Assembly: GCF_000023825.1 (NCBI RefSeq)
Contig: NC_013061.1
Coordinates: forward strand, 1,302,001 to 1,366,000
DNA from: Pedobacter heparinus DSM 2366
Lineage (GTDB): Bacteria; Bacteroidota; Bacteroidia; Sphingobacteriales; Sphingobacteriaceae
Direction: 5' to 3'
DNA: 64,000 nt
A program made the translations under genes and the position numbers. The notes beneath the pieces are model-generated. The model was given only the letters and a program-made list of their open reading frames with translations, made no database searches and was not told the DNA's origin. This document shows, piece by piece, positions 1 to 8,377 of the stretch. Positions within the stretch are counted from its first letter, which is position 1; each line of letters opens with the position of its first letter.

Positions 1-994
1 CTTCGATTACGACGTTACCTAGTCTTGGACCTGCAGGGATAAAGAGTTCCAGTTTGTCTTCCCTTTCTTTGGAGTCTTCTGAAGCCAGCTTGTCGTAATT
101 GGATAAACGGGCCTTAGACTTTGCATGTCTGGCTTTTGGCGCCATACGTACCCATTCCAGTTCACGTTCCAGCGTTTTCTGGCGTTTGCTTTCTGTTTTT
201 TCTTCCTGGGCCAGGCGCTTGGCTTTTTGGTCTAACCAGGAAGAGTAATTTCCTTTCCAGGGAATGCCTTCGCCTCTGTCGAGCTCAAGGATCCATCCGG
301 CAACATTATCCAGGAAGTACCTGTCGTGTGTTACTGCAATAACAGTTCCTTTATAATTTTTCAGGAATTGTTCCAGCCAGTCGATGCTTTCTGCATCCAG
401 GTGGTTGGTAGGCTCATCCAGTAACAATACATCCGGTTCCTGGAGCAGCAGGCGGCACATGGCCACACGGCGGCGTTCACCTCCTGATAATACCGCAATT
501 TTGGTTTCAGGGTCCGGGCAGCGTAATGCGTCCATGGCACGTTCCAGTTTGGCATCTAACTCCCAGGCGTTCACTGCATCTATTTTATCTTGCAGTTCAC
601 CCTGGCGGGCCATTAATTTATCCATCTTATCGGGATCGGAATAATTTTCCTCTAAGCCGAATGCTTCATTGACTTCCTCATATTCTTTCAGGATAGCTGT
701 TATTTCGGCAACGCCTTCTTCTACAACCTCCCTTACGGTTTTATTTTCATCCAGTTCTGGTTCCTGGGCCAGATAGCCAACGGTATAACCTGGAGAGAAA
801 ACAACTTCTCCCTGGAAGGATTTATCCAACCCGGCTATAATTTTTAAAAGAGAAGATTTACCGGATCCGTTTAAGCCGATTACGCCAATTTTGGCGCCGT
901 AAAAAAAGGAAAGATAAATGTTCTTTAAAACTTGTTTCTGTGGTGGGTAAATCTTATTTACCCCTGCCATCGAAAATATAATCTTTTCGTCCAT
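1..994 (-). CDS. ettA: EttA-type ABC-F ATPase, C-terminal part cut by window edge
   Basis: This encodes a cytoplasmic ABC-F protein, the family that binds the ribosomal E site and gates translation according to ATP/ADP level. About 331 residues are present, reading from an ATG at 992-994 ([20 protein letters not shown]). The first ATPase domain has Walker [10 protein letters not shown] near residue 43, the signature LSGGERRR, Walker [12 protein letters not shown] and the switch region [11 protein letters not shown]. The following basic, glutamate-rich linker ([14 protein letters not shown]) is the interdomain arm region. The second ATPase domain lies outside the window. The start is supported by a -7 box 25 bases upstream. 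EttA is preferred over other ABC-F members because of its length, linker and N-terminus; Uup or another ABC-F is possible but less likely. Confidence 0.93.
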   Translation of the reverse strand, partial: MDEKIIFSMAGVNKIYPPQKQVLKNIYLSFFYGAKIGVIGLNGSGKSSLLKIIAGLDKSFQGEVVFSPGYTVGYLAQEPELDENKTVREVVEEGVAEITAILKEYEEVNEAFGLEENYSDPDKMDKLMARQGELQDKIDAVNAWELDAKLERAMDALRCPDPETKIAVLSGGERRRVAMCRLLLQEPDVLLLDEPTNHLDAESIDWLEQFLKNYKGTVIAVTHDRYFLDNVAGWILELDRGEGIPWKGNYSSWLDQKAKRLAQEEKTESKRQKTLERELEWVRMAPKARHAKSKARLSNYDKLASEDSKEREDKLELFIPAGPRLGNVVIE

Positions 995-1017
995 GCTAGG
1001 TATTTCGTGTAATTAAG

Positions 1018-1225
1018 GCAAAGATAGCAAAGGTAATGGAAACTCATATTGCTTATGATTTTACTGCCGGCAACGTAAACGTTAATACAATTCGCGTGCT
1101 GGTTTCAAATCTATTTTAAAACCACCTACTACCAGGGTAGTAGATTAACTGTTTTATTAATACATAGCTTAAGATTAATGAATAGGAAAGAAGCGCAAGG
1201 GTCATTTGACGGGTATAGAGCAAAT
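1018..1225 (+). repeat. Diverged direct repeat, copy A (ECF/FecR junction block)
   Basis: About 208 bases align by eye with 2724-2932. Shared landmarks in the same order are GCAAAGATAGCA, RACGTAAACGT, AATACAATTCG, ATTTTAAAACCA, CTACTACC, AACTGTT and the fecR start ATGAATAGGAAAGAAGCGCA. In this copy CTACTACC forms a near-perfect palindrome (CTACTACC-AG-GGTAGTAG, 1126-1143). Most of the mismatches lie between these landmarks. The block lies in the 460-base gap between ettA and the first lipoprotein gene. The remainder of that gap, from 1226 to 1455, shows nothing I recognise. Confidence 0.75.
1019..1026 (-). promoter_or_regulatory. Predicted -7 box of ettA (TATCTTTG)
   Basis: Read on the minus strand, this is a perfect match to the Bacteroidota -7 consensus TAnnTTTG, 25 bases upstream of the ettA start codon. 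No clear TTG was found at the -33 distance, so only the -7 box is called. The same octamer recurs in the duplicated block at 2725-2732, which has no gene on that strand. Confidence 0.5.
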
Positions 1226-1336
1226 ACTGTTGCTGCTAACTTTTGCTTGCCAAAATGGGTGTACAAGTACGCGTATAGAGGAGATTATTTATCACCTGGC
1301 CATCCAGGATATGACAAGGCAAGTAGGGTACGGTAA
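1178..1336 (+). pseudogene. Truncated fecR start (anti-sigma remnant)
   Basis: The reading frame from ATG 1178 begins MNRKEAQGSFDGYRAN, matching MNRKEAQELFDRYTAN of the intact FecR at 2885. After about 16 residues similarity stops, and the frame runs through unrelated sequence to a TAA at 1334-1336 (52 codons). No transmembrane segment, FecR domain or DUF4974 follows. It is best read as the 5' stub of a second anti-sigma gene left by a rearrangement; the following lipoprotein gene occupies the place of the rest. It is unlikely to encode a functional anti-sigma factor. The stub could still be translated as a leader peptide, which the sequence cannot decide. Confidence 0.7.
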
Positions 1337-1455
1337 TGGACTTACCAATAACCATAGCAAACCACTTTATTACTTTTTGAGAAGTATTGCATGCTTCATT
1401 TATGATGCAGATCAATAATGGATAAGAAACAATTAAATAGATTAATATAAACCAA

Positions 1456-2658
1456 ATGAAAAAACTAATTTTAAAATCATATGCTTATCGCAAAGTAGAT
1501 ATTCAGCCTCGCAGATCTTCTTCTTCTGTATTCAGTTTAGTTGTGATGTGCTTAACAGTAGTTGTTTTATCCCTGTCTTCCTGTGAGCAAGACAAAGAAT
1601 CACATAGAGACCTAATCCCATCTGACGTTTCCGGAAAGGTAGCTGAAATTGCTTCCGCTCAACCGTTGCCTGGTGGTAAAGCAAGGTTTACCTGGGTAAA
1701 TGGCAACTTTGATACAAACGGTTATACATGGGAACGAATAGTGAATCTTGAGTTTAATGCGTCAGCAGGTACTGTAAATGCAACGTTGTATAACTGGCAA
1801 AGCGACGTTAAATTTGGTAAAACAGCTTTTAATTCTCATAGGTGCACTTTTGATGGAGTGACCAAAACCTGCCCCACGTGGTCGCCGACCGGCTGGATTG
1901 TTGGAGGAAGTGTAAATCCATATAGAAGCTGGTCAGGTACATACGTATATGATGTAGCCACCGGCCGTCTGGATATTTCCTGGACTACTGGCGCTATAGC
2001 AACTGAGAGTTGGACAATAACCAACCCAACACCAACCATTGCAAGGGCTTCGCTAATAACATCCAGTTACACACTTACCCATGGTCGTGGCTATGGAAGC
2101 AATGCTTCATGGAGTACTTATAAAAATATGGGTGAAATTTACACCTTTGCTCAGGCCCTTACTATTCCAACCTTTAAAAGTACTACCAGTAAAAGGGTAG
2201 CGGCAAGCGGTGCTACAGGAACAGCAACGCCTGTTATAACAGCTGGAACAGGATTCAATGGATGGGCTAAAACTTCTCTTAATCTTCAATCATTTACTAG
2301 TCCTTCCTCACCAACTCCAACAAACAGCTTGCATGTTTGGGATATGGGTTCAACTGCATGTACACCGTCTGCCTGCAGTTCAACTCCTCATCCCGGAGCA
2401 ACCGGTATTATATATCATTTATCTAGCAATAATGACTCTAGACAATTGGCTTATACTAACAACTGTGCCTGCTTGTCTACCGCTTCTGAATTCCCTTGTT
2501 ATCCAAGAAATCTTCATCCTTCTGCACTTATGCAGATCATCGATGACAATGGGGATCTTGTAGCTTTAGTAGGTATTGAAGCTCAAAATCCAGTGACAGG
2601 AGATAGTGGTAATCCAGCTTATCAATTTCATTTGTGGGATTTTAATAACATCCCCTGA
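1456..2658 (+). CDS. Lipoprotein of unknown family, paralogue 1
   Basis: A 400-residue protein that I do not recognise as a named family. It has an unusually long basic n-region (about 24 residues, with RR at 19-20), a hydrophobic stretch and a lipobox LSSC with Cys43, so it is probably lipid-anchored and perhaps surface-exposed. The mature part is rich in Ser, Thr, Trp, Asn and Gly and looks like a secreted beta-rich domain. It is clearly paralogous to the product of 8378-9463, sharing AQPLPGGKARF, LTHGRGYGSNASWST, IIYHL-SNN and NLHP-IIDDNGD in the same order. Several Cys pairs in the second half (CTPSAC, CACLS, FPC) could form disulfides. The two copies bracket the fecR/SusC1/ECF genes, which suggests a role linked to that signalling or uptake locus, but no function can be assigned. 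Confidence 0.85.
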   Translation: MKKLILKSYAYRKVDIQPRRSSSSVFSLVVMCLTVVVLSLSSCEQDKESHRDLIPSDVSGKVAEIASAQPLPGGKARFTWVNGNFDTNGYTWERIVNLEFNASAGTVNATLYNWQSDVKFGKTAFNSHRCTFDGVTKTCPTWSPTGWIVGGSVNPYRSWSGTYVYDVATGRLDISWTTGAIATESWTITNPTPTIARASLITSSYTLTHGRGYGSNASWSTYKNMGEIYTFAQALTIPTFKSTTSKRVAASGATGTATPVITAGTGFNGWAKTSLNLQSFTSPSSPTPTNSLHVWDMGSTACTPSACSSTPHPGATGIIYHLSSNNDSRQLAYTNNCACLSTASEFPCYPRNLHPSALMQIIDDNGDLVALVGIEAQNPVTGDSGNPAYQFHLWDFNNIP

Positions 2659-2685
2659 TTGTTTAGCAATATTCATCTTGCAATA

Positions 2686-2719
2686 AAAATCCAGAGACTT
2701 GTAGTGTCTGGATTTCTTA
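2686..2719 (+). terminator. Hairpin terminator after lipoprotein 1
   Basis: The arms AAATCCAGAGAC and GTGTCTGGATTT pair with one mismatch around a five-base loop (2699-2703) and are followed by a short, interrupted T stretch. It lies 28 bases after the lipoprotein stop codon and separates that gene from the fecR promoter block. Confidence 0.65.
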
Positions 2720-2723
2720 GTAA

Positions 2724-2932
2724 GCAAAGATAGCAATGCTTATGGGAATTCATATTGGTTATGAATTTCGTACCGGCGACGTAAACGTAAATACAATTCG
2801 TATATTGTTCCGAATTTATTTTAAAACCATCTACTACCTGGGCACATGTTAACTGTTATTTATTACTACACGACTTAATGATTAATGAATAGGAAAGAAG
2901 CGCAGGAGTTATTTGACAGGTATACAGCAAAT
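2724..2932 (+). repeat. Diverged direct repeat, copy B (upstream of intact fecR)
   Basis: This is the partner of 1018-1225 and ends inside the first 16 codons of the intact fecR. It contains GACGTAAAC (2775-2783), TACAATTCG, CTACTACC (2831-2838) and AACTGTT (2851-2857), 34 bases before the fecR ATG. It probably holds the fecR promoter, but no clean TTG/TAnnTTTG pair was found, so the exact promoter is not called. Confidence 0.75.
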
Positions 2933-4033
2933 TTATGTACTCCGGAAGAAAGAGCAATTGTAGAACGATGGTATGCTAAAGAGTCAGATTTGCAGCAATT
3001 ACCGGAAGTTAAAGATGTAATTGGGGCAAAAAATGAAATATGGGATGGTGTTTTGAAGCAGGCTGGTTTAGCTGAGCCAGCCCGGAAATCGCCATTAAGA
3101 ATCTGGATCAGTTCTGCTGCTGCAGTGTTCATTTTAATGGCTGCAGGCTTCTACTTTTATATTTCAAAGTTTAGCCCGGCACCTTTAGATAAACAGCAAA
3201 CGATTACTGATGTGATGCCCGGCGGTGATAAAGCAGTACTGACGCTGGCTGATGGTTCGACTATTATTTTAGACCAGGCAAAAAAAGGCATACTTGCTAG
3301 TGAGGGCAATACATCGGTAAGTAAAACAGACAATGGCCAGTTGAAGTATGATGTGATGAAAAATGGACCTGGTACTAAAACTGCCGTTACCTACAATACA
3401 GTGAGCACACCAAAAGGTGGGCAATATCATGTCATTCTTCCGGATGGTACCGGCGTTTGGCTAAACGCCGTTTCATCTATAAAGTTTCCTACGTCATTTG
3501 CGAATAAAGAAAGAAATGTGGAGATTACAGGGGAAGCTTATTTTGAAGTAAAAGCAAATGCAGCTAGCCCTTTTATTGTAAAGGCCGGAGAAACCAATGT
3601 GCGGGTATTGGGTACTCATTTTAATGTGATGGCCTACGCAGATGAAGTGTCCGTAAATACTACTTTGCTGGAAGGCAGAGTTAAGGTTTTTGCAGGTAAA
3701 AATGCAAGTACAATTATGCCAGGACAGCAGGCTGTAACGGCAAAGGGTATGATCAATGTGGCCAATGTTGATGTTGAAGAGGCCATTGCCTGGAAAAATG
3801 GCTATTTTTACTTTAAAGATGCTGATGTGAAAACGGTGATGCGACAGATTTCAAGATGGTATGATGTAGATGTGGAATATAAAGGAACTGATTCTGAAAC
3901 TGCATTTTCCGGAAAAATGCATAGAAATGTAAATATATCGAAGGTGCTTGAAATGTTGAGCTATTTTAAGATTGATTATAAAATAATAGATTCTAGATTT
4001 CATAAAGGTAAAAAGACCATAGTGATTAACTAA
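2885..4033 (+). CDS. FecR-family anti-sigma factor
   Basis: A 382-residue inner-membrane anti-sigma factor of the type that relays a signal from a TonB-dependent transducer to an ECF sigma factor. Residues 1-60 form the cytoplasmic sigma-binding part (MNRKEAQELFDRYTANLCTP). One transmembrane segment lies at about 73-93 (WISSAAAVFILMAAGFYFYI). The periplasmic FecR domain covers about 170-270 (STPKGGQYHVILPDGTGVWL, ITGEAYFEVKA). A C-terminal DUF4974 at about 310-375 (VMRQISRWYDVDVEY) normally contacts the STN domain of the transducer. SusC1 starts 18 bases downstream and does carry STN, so the pair should work together. The only ECF gene in the window lies after SusC1 rather than before fecR, which is an uncommon order. 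Confidence 0.95.
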   Translation: MNRKEAQELFDRYTANLCTPEERAIVERWYAKESDLQQLPEVKDVIGAKNEIWDGVLKQAGLAEPARKSPLRIWISSAAAVFILMAAGFYFYISKFSPAPLDKQQTITDVMPGGDKAVLTLADGSTIILDQAKKGILASEGNTSVSKTDNGQLKYDVMKNGPGTKTAVTYNTVSTPKGGQYHVILPDGTGVWLNAVSSIKFPTSFANKERNVEITGEAYFEVKANAASPFIVKAGETNVRVLGTHFNVMAYADEVSVNTTLLEGRVKVFAGKNASTIMPGQQAVTAKGMINVANVDVEEAIAWKNGYFYFKDADVKTVMRQISRWYDVDVEYKGTDSETAFSGKMHRNVNISKVLEMLSYFKIDYKIIDSRFHKGKKTIVIN

Positions 4034-4051
4034 AATATCCTCTCCCTGGTT

Positions 4052-7000
4052 ATGAAATTAATAACGTTATTGATAACCATAGCTTTTATTCATATCAGTA
4101 TCAAAGGATACGGTCAGATTACGCTGAACCAGAAAAATGCAGCACTGGGAAAAATATTTCAGACGATTGAAAAGCAAACGGGTTATGTGTTTTTGTATAC
4201 AGATAAAGAGCTGACCAGGATAAAGATTGATATACAGGTAAAAAATGCGCCGATTGAGGTAACGCTGAAGGAATGCTTCAAAAACCTGCCTTATACCTTT
4301 AAGATCGTTGAAAACAATATCCTGCTTAAAAAAGAGGATGACATTGTCGTATTGCCTGAAACAGCTGCTGCCGGATCGGAGATCCAATTACAGGGAACGG
4401 TGAGTGATGATAAAGGTGCGGCCCTGCCTGGCGCAACGATAAGGGTGGAGCACAGCAGCATTGGCACAATTGCCGGTTTAGACGGTACATTTACCCTCCA
4501 GGTTCCGGATGCGAAAGTGATGCTGATTTTTTCGTATGTGGGTTTTGTGACAAAAAAAGTAAGACTTAACGGACTGGCCAGAATGGAGGTGAGCCTGACG
4601 GAGGATGCGGCTGCTTTTGCAGAAATCCAGGTGGTGGGTTATGGTATTCAGAAAAGAGCCAATGTGGTAGGAGCCATTTCCAATATTAACATGAAGGAAC
4701 TTAGAAAAGCAGCACCATCAAATTTGAGCAATGCGCTCGGGGGCCGTGTTCCTGGTATAATTAGCAGAATGGGAGATGGAACACCAGGGGGTGTGCAGAA
4801 TAGATTCTCGAATGGAAACGCTGATGATGCCCAAATTTATTTACGCGGAAGAGCCAGTATGAACAATACAAGTGCCCTGGTCCTGATCGATGGTGTGGAA
4901 GGTTCCTTGTCCAGAATAAATCCGGAAGATATTGAGCAGTTCAGTGTGCTGAAAGATGCATCTGCAACAGCAGTTTACGGTGTACGAGGGGCTAATGGCG
5001 TGATCCTGATCACGACCAGAAAAGGTAGCATAGGGGCACCAAAGATCGGTATAACCAGCCAGATCAGGATGCAAAAGGTATTGGATTTTCCGAATTTTCT
5101 AAGATCCTATGATTTCGCAATGTTAAATAACGAGGCTCGTAAAAATCAGGGTCTTCCTGAAATTTATTCAGCGGAAGATCTGGAGCATTACCGTACCGGT
5201 GATGATCCTTATGGCTGGCCGGATGTTGACTGGAAAGAAGTATTGCTGAAAGACCAGTTTTATGAACAACAGTACGTTGGAAATGTTTACGGTGGGACAG
5301 AACGGGTATCCTATTATTTATCCGGTGAGTATAACCAGTCGGGTGGCGCGTTCATTGAAAATAAAGAGAAGAATACACAGTATAGGTACAGACGTTATAA
5401 TCTTAGGACCAACTTTGATTTTAAGATCACTAAAACTACTGATCTGGGTGTGAAATTGAATGGCAGGTTGAATGACCTTCATTACCCACTAAAAGGTGAA
5501 AGTAGCGGACAGCGGGTAACTGGTCCCGGATGGAGCGATATTACGGCAAGAGCCCCGCTCACTGCCCCGGTATACAATCCTAACGGTACTTATGCAAATG
5601 GTGGTTCGGACCTGCCGGGTAACCCTGTGGCTGAGTATATGGAGGGCGGTTTTGCCCAGCGGCTGCAAAGCGGTCTGGAATCCAACTTTACGCTGAACCA
5701 GAAGTTGGATTTTGTAACACCCGGGCTTTCATTCAGGGGCTTATTTGCTGCGAACTTTGGATCGGGCAGTGCAAAAGCATTAAATTCAAGGAGTGCTGAG
5801 ATCTGGGCGTATGATAAAATTACCAAGACCTATACATTAATGTTTGGGGCTGGAATTCCAACCTATACACTGGGTAGTAATTTCAGTGATTTCAACCGTA
5901 TACAACAGGTTGAAGCTGCCTTGAACTATGATAAGGCGATTGGCATGAACCACAAAATAACCGCCATGGGCATTGCTACCCAGACCACCAAAGAGGCTTC
6001 GTTCATTGTTCCTACTATTTTCAAAGGAATGGCAGGCAGGCTTACCTATGCTTATAAGGATAAATACCTTGCTGAAGGAAATGTAGGCTATAATGGTTCT
6101 GATGCATTTAGTAAATCGAAACGTTATGCATTTTTTCCTTCCGGTGCCCTTGGATGGGTAGCTTCAGAAGAAAGTTTTATAAAGGATAATGTTAAGTTTC
6201 TGGATTTTCTGAAGTTCAGGGGCTCCTATGGTGAAGTAGGGAATGACAGGCTCGGTTTCGGATACAGCAACTTGTATATCTATTCATTTAGAAACCCGCT
6301 CGCGGCTGAGACTCCCGGTACCTCTACTACAGTTAACGGCTATTATAGCCTGGGAACTACACCTAATCAAATCCTTCCGATCTTAGAAGGAACGTTGGGA
6401 AATCCAAACGTGACCTGGGAGGTTGCCCGCAAGGCAGATATCGGGGTGGAGGCAAAATTGTTTAAAAGCCGTCTCAGCTTTGAAGCAGATGTATTTCTGG
6501 AAAAGCGTAATGATATTCTGATCAACAGATTCGATATACCGTTGATTTCTGGTTTAGTACCAGCAAAGCTTCCTGCATTGAATGCCGGAAAGGCAACAAA
6601 CAAAGGATATGAATTATCGCTTAGTTATTCTGACAATATTGGTGGCTTTGGTTTTACAGTAGGGGGTAATTATACTTTTGTCCGCAATACCATCGATTAC
6701 ATGGCTGAAACGCCGAAGAAATACCCATGGCAGGAACAGACGGGCAAACAAATTGGCATGCTTGCACCTCAATTTATCTGGACGGGTAAATTTTACAGTG
6801 AAGAGGATTTGACCAATAATGCTGTTCCCAAACCGGTTGCAAAAGTTTGGGCCGGCGAACTGATGTTTAAAGATCTGAATGGCGATGGTAAAATTGACTC
6901 AGATGATAAGGCATATACTGGTTATGGTCAGATTCCGGAGAAGATATTTGGCATTAACCTGAATATGGATTACAAGAATTTTTATTTGAATACGTTCTGG

Positions 7001-7489
7001 CAAGGTGCATCCAACGTGGTCATTAACCCTACTGCCGGGATGCGGCTTGAATATGCTGGTTATGGATACAATGTTCAGGAGTTCCATAAAGAAGATCGTT
7101 GGGTATATGATCCTTCCCGCGGATTGGATACGCGGGCAACGGCAAAATATCCCCTATTGATGCTCGGAGGCGCACCGCAAACCAGGGAGCTTTCTACCTT
7201 TCATGTGCTGAATGGCGAGTATTTACGTTTGAAAGCAGCTGAATTTGGGTATACTTTTCCTAAAACCCTAATCACAAAGCTTCATATAGCAGACCTGAGA
7301 GTGTTTGTAAGTGGTTCAAATCTGCTGACTTTCTCTCATTTAAAGAGATATCACATCGATCCTGAATATCTTGGAAACAATATACCGGGTCAGATGGTTG
7401 CTGGTCAGGGTGAGGCCAATGGACTTGGATCCGGAGCTTGGTCGCCCCAAAATAAATTTTATGCCTTTGGGCTTAACGTTACTTTTTAA
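4052..7489 (+). CDS. SusC/RagA TonB-dependent outer-membrane receptor with STN domain (SusC1)
   Basis: A 1145-residue outer-membrane TonB-dependent protein. In order it has a signal peptide (residues 1-21, ending IKGYGQ), an STN domain (about 25-95, KIFQTIEKQTGYVFLYTD), a carboxypeptidase-regulatory-like beta-sandwich (about 112-185), a TonB-box-like EIQVVGYG, a plug domain with LRGRASMNNTSALVLIDGVEG and TAVYGVRGANGVILITTRKG, and a 22-strand-type barrel ending in YAFGLNVTF. STN is the signalling module that contacts FecR DUF4974, matching the gene just upstream. From residue 207 to the end it is almost identical to SusC2 (14160-17330), with about 11 substitutions seen by eye. Unlike the other SusC genes here it has no SusD partner directly downstream; a terminator follows. 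It is probably a substrate-sensing transducer, possibly also a transporter. Confidence 0.95.
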   Translation: MKLITLLITIAFIHISIKGYGQITLNQKNAALGKIFQTIEKQTGYVFLYTDKELTRIKIDIQVKNAPIEVTLKECFKNLPYTFKIVENNILLKKEDDIVVLPETAAAGSEIQLQGTVSDDKGAALPGATIRVEHSSIGTIAGLDGTFTLQVPDAKVMLIFSYVGFVTKKVRLNGLARMEVSLTEDAAAFAEIQVVGYGIQKRANVVGAISNINMKELRKAAPSNLSNALGGRVPGIISRMGDGTPGGVQNRFSNGNADDAQIYLRGRASMNNTSALVLIDGVEGSLSRINPEDIEQFSVLKDASATAVYGVRGANGVILITTRKGSIGAPKIGITSQIRMQKVLDFPNFLRSYDFAMLNNEARKNQGLPEIYSAEDLEHYRTGDDPYGWPDVDWKEVLLKDQFYEQQYVGNVYGGTERVSYYLSGEYNQSGGAFIENKEKNTQYRYRRYNLRTNFDFKITKTTDLGVKLNGRLNDLHYPLKGESSGQRVTGPGWSDITARAPLTAPVYNPNGTYANGGSDLPGNPVAEYMEGGFAQRLQSGLESNFTLNQKLDFVTPGLSFRGLFAANFGSGSAKALNSRSAEIWAYDKITKTYTLMFGAGIPTYTLGSNFSDFNRIQQVEAALNYDKAIGMNHKITAMGIATQTTKEASFIVPTIFKGMAGRLTYAYKDKYLAEGNVGYNGSDAFSKSKRYAFFPSGALGWVASEESFIKDNVKFLDFLKFRGSYGEVGNDRLGFGYSNLYIYSFRNPLAAETPGTSTTVNGYYSLGTTPNQILPILEGTLGNPNVTWEVARKADIGVEAKLFKSRLSFEADVFLEKRNDILINRFDIPLISGLVPAKLPALNAGKATNKGYELSLSYSDNIGGFGFTVGGNYTFVRNTIDYMAETPKKYPWQEQTGKQIGMLAPQFIWTGKFYSEEDLTNNAVPKPVAKVWAGELMFKDLNGDGKIDSDDKAYTGYGQIPEKIFGINLNMDYKNFYLNTFWQGASNVVINPTAGMRLEYAGYGYNVQEFHKEDRWVYDPSRGLDTRATAKYPLLMLGGAPQTRELSTFHVLNGEYLRLKAAEFGYTFPKTLITKLHIADLRVFVSGSNLLTFSHLKRYHIDPEYLGNNIPGQMVAGQGEANGLGSGAWSPQNKFYAFGLNVTF
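4670..7488 (+). repeat. Long near-identical direct repeat, copy 1 (SusC plug and barrel)
   Basis: About 2.82 kb repeated at 14511-17329 in the same orientation with a constant offset of 9841 bases and no indels seen. It begins abruptly at GGAGCCATTTCC in the plug region and ends at the stop codon (TAA here, TAG in the other copy). Sequences on both sides are unrelated at the DNA level. Substitutions are sparse and partly clustered around 5600-5860. Confidence 0.95.
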
Positions 7490-7490
7490 C

Positions 7491-7528
7491 AAGATAAAAG
7501 TTTTAGACAGTCTATAACTTTTATCTTT
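7491..7528 (+). terminator. Strong hairpin terminator after SusC1
   Basis: A perfect 12-base inverted repeat, AAGATAAAAGTT (7491-7502) and AACTTTTATCTT (7516-7527), has a 13-base loop and starts right after the SusC1 stop codon. It is followed by TGTTTTATG. It should separate fecR-susC1 from the ECF transcript. Confidence 0.75.
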
Positions 7529-7543
7529 GTTTTATGTTTCGGT

Positions 7544-7588
7544 GACGTAAACAATTGTTGTTTATTAAATATTCCTTTGGTATATTCG
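7544..7588 (+). promoter_or_regulatory. Predicted ECF sigma gene promoter with upstream GACGTAAAC element
   Basis: TTG at 7558-7560 and TATATTCG at 7581-7588 are separated by 20 bases and resemble the Bacteroidota TTG/TAnnTTTG promoter, 17 bases before the sigma ATG. Just upstream, GACGTAAAC (7544-7552) matches the element in repeat copies A and B (1072-1080 with one change, 2775-2783). The upstream element may be a control site or a relic of shared ancestry. Confidence 0.45.
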
Positions 7589-7605
7589 TTTTCAACTAAA
7601 CCTCC

Positions 7606-8190
7606 ATGCGGACCGTCAAATCATACACTGACCAGGAACTGCTTGATTGTCTAAAATCAGGGGACCAGCAGGCTTTTGCTGAAATTTATAACAGGTACTG
7701 GAAAGTGATGTATTTTCATGCTTTGAAGATGCTGGGCGATGAAGATGATGCAAAGGACCTGGCACAGGAACTTTTTGCTACTTTATGGACCAAAGGAACC
7801 AATCTTCCCTTTAACAGCAACCTTTCTGGTTATCTGTATATCACTGCAAGAAATAAGATCATTAACCTGATCCAGCAAAAAAAGGTAAGGCGAGATTATT
7901 TAAGTGCCTTATCTGCGTTTGCTGAAGAGGCAGGTAATGGGACTGTTGAGCAAATTGACGAAAAGGAATTGCTGCTGATCGTAGAAAAGGAGATTCAGAA
8001 TCTGCCTGTTAAAATGCGCCAGGTTTTTGAATTGAGCCGAAAACAATTCTTATCCCATAAAGAAATTGCAACCCAACTGGGGATATCTGATAAAACGGTG
8101 AAAAAACAGATCGGATACGCAATAAGGATGATTAAACTGAAACTGGACGTATTGACAAGGATAACCATCATATTATTCTTTTTAAAATAA
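7606..8190 (+). CDS. ECF RNA polymerase sigma factor, FecI-like
   Basis: A 194-residue sigma-70 family ECF factor. Region 2 covers about 10-80 (FAEIYNRYWKVMYFHALKML, DAKDLAQELFATLWTK, YITARNKIINLIQQKK). Region 4 covers about 125-180 and carries the helix-turn-helix HKEIATQLGISDKTVKKQIG. The length and the motif LPVKMRQVFELSRKQFLSHK are typical of Bacteroidota FecI-like sigmas that pair with FecR. The C-terminus is slightly hydrophobic (ITIILFFLK). It lies in its own transcription unit after the SusC1 terminator and upstream of lipoprotein 2 and two SusCD pairs, which are its likely targets. Whether it is held by the FecR at 2885 is inferred from proximity. Confidence 0.95.
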   Translation: MRTVKSYTDQELLDCLKSGDQQAFAEIYNRYWKVMYFHALKMLGDEDDAKDLAQELFATLWTKGTNLPFNSNLSGYLYITARNKIINLIQQKKVRRDYLSALSAFAEEAGNGTVEQIDEKELLLIVEKEIQNLPVKMRQVFELSRKQFLSHKEIATQLGISDKTVKKQIGYAIRMIKLKLDVLTRITIILFFLK

Positions 8191-8209
8191 ATATTTTTTT
8201 TCTTCCGCT

Positions 8210-8277
8210 CTACTACCGGGTACAGTCTCAACTGTTTTACCATTAACAAGGCAATATAAGTCTGCAGGGTTAATGAG
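8210..8277 (+). repeat. Third copy of the sigma/anti-sigma junction motif, followed by a possible fecR-start relic
   Basis: CTACTACC (8210-8217) and AACTGTT (8230-8236) recur with the same 20-base offset as in copy B (2831, 2851) and 21 in copy A (1126, 1147). About 43 bases after AACTGTT comes GGTTAATGAGAAATTGAG, which resembles the GATTAATGAATAGGAAAGAAG of the fecR start but hits a stop codon at once. Here the element lies between an ECF gene and a lipoprotein gene. The rest of the 187-base gap shows nothing else. Confidence 0.55.
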
Positions 8278-8377
8278 AAATTGAGTTTACTGAACAGCAT
8301 GCAGTACGGTTTAATTTAAGTTGATAAACTGCAGATTTTAATTGCCCCAAACAAACTAAACCAAAATAACCACTACA

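Noticed and set aside
1206..1418. 70-residue frame after the fecR stub as a gene
   Set aside because: It starts at a TTG inside the duplicated block in a frame different from fecR, has no homology that I can see, and ends in sequence with no ribosome binding context.
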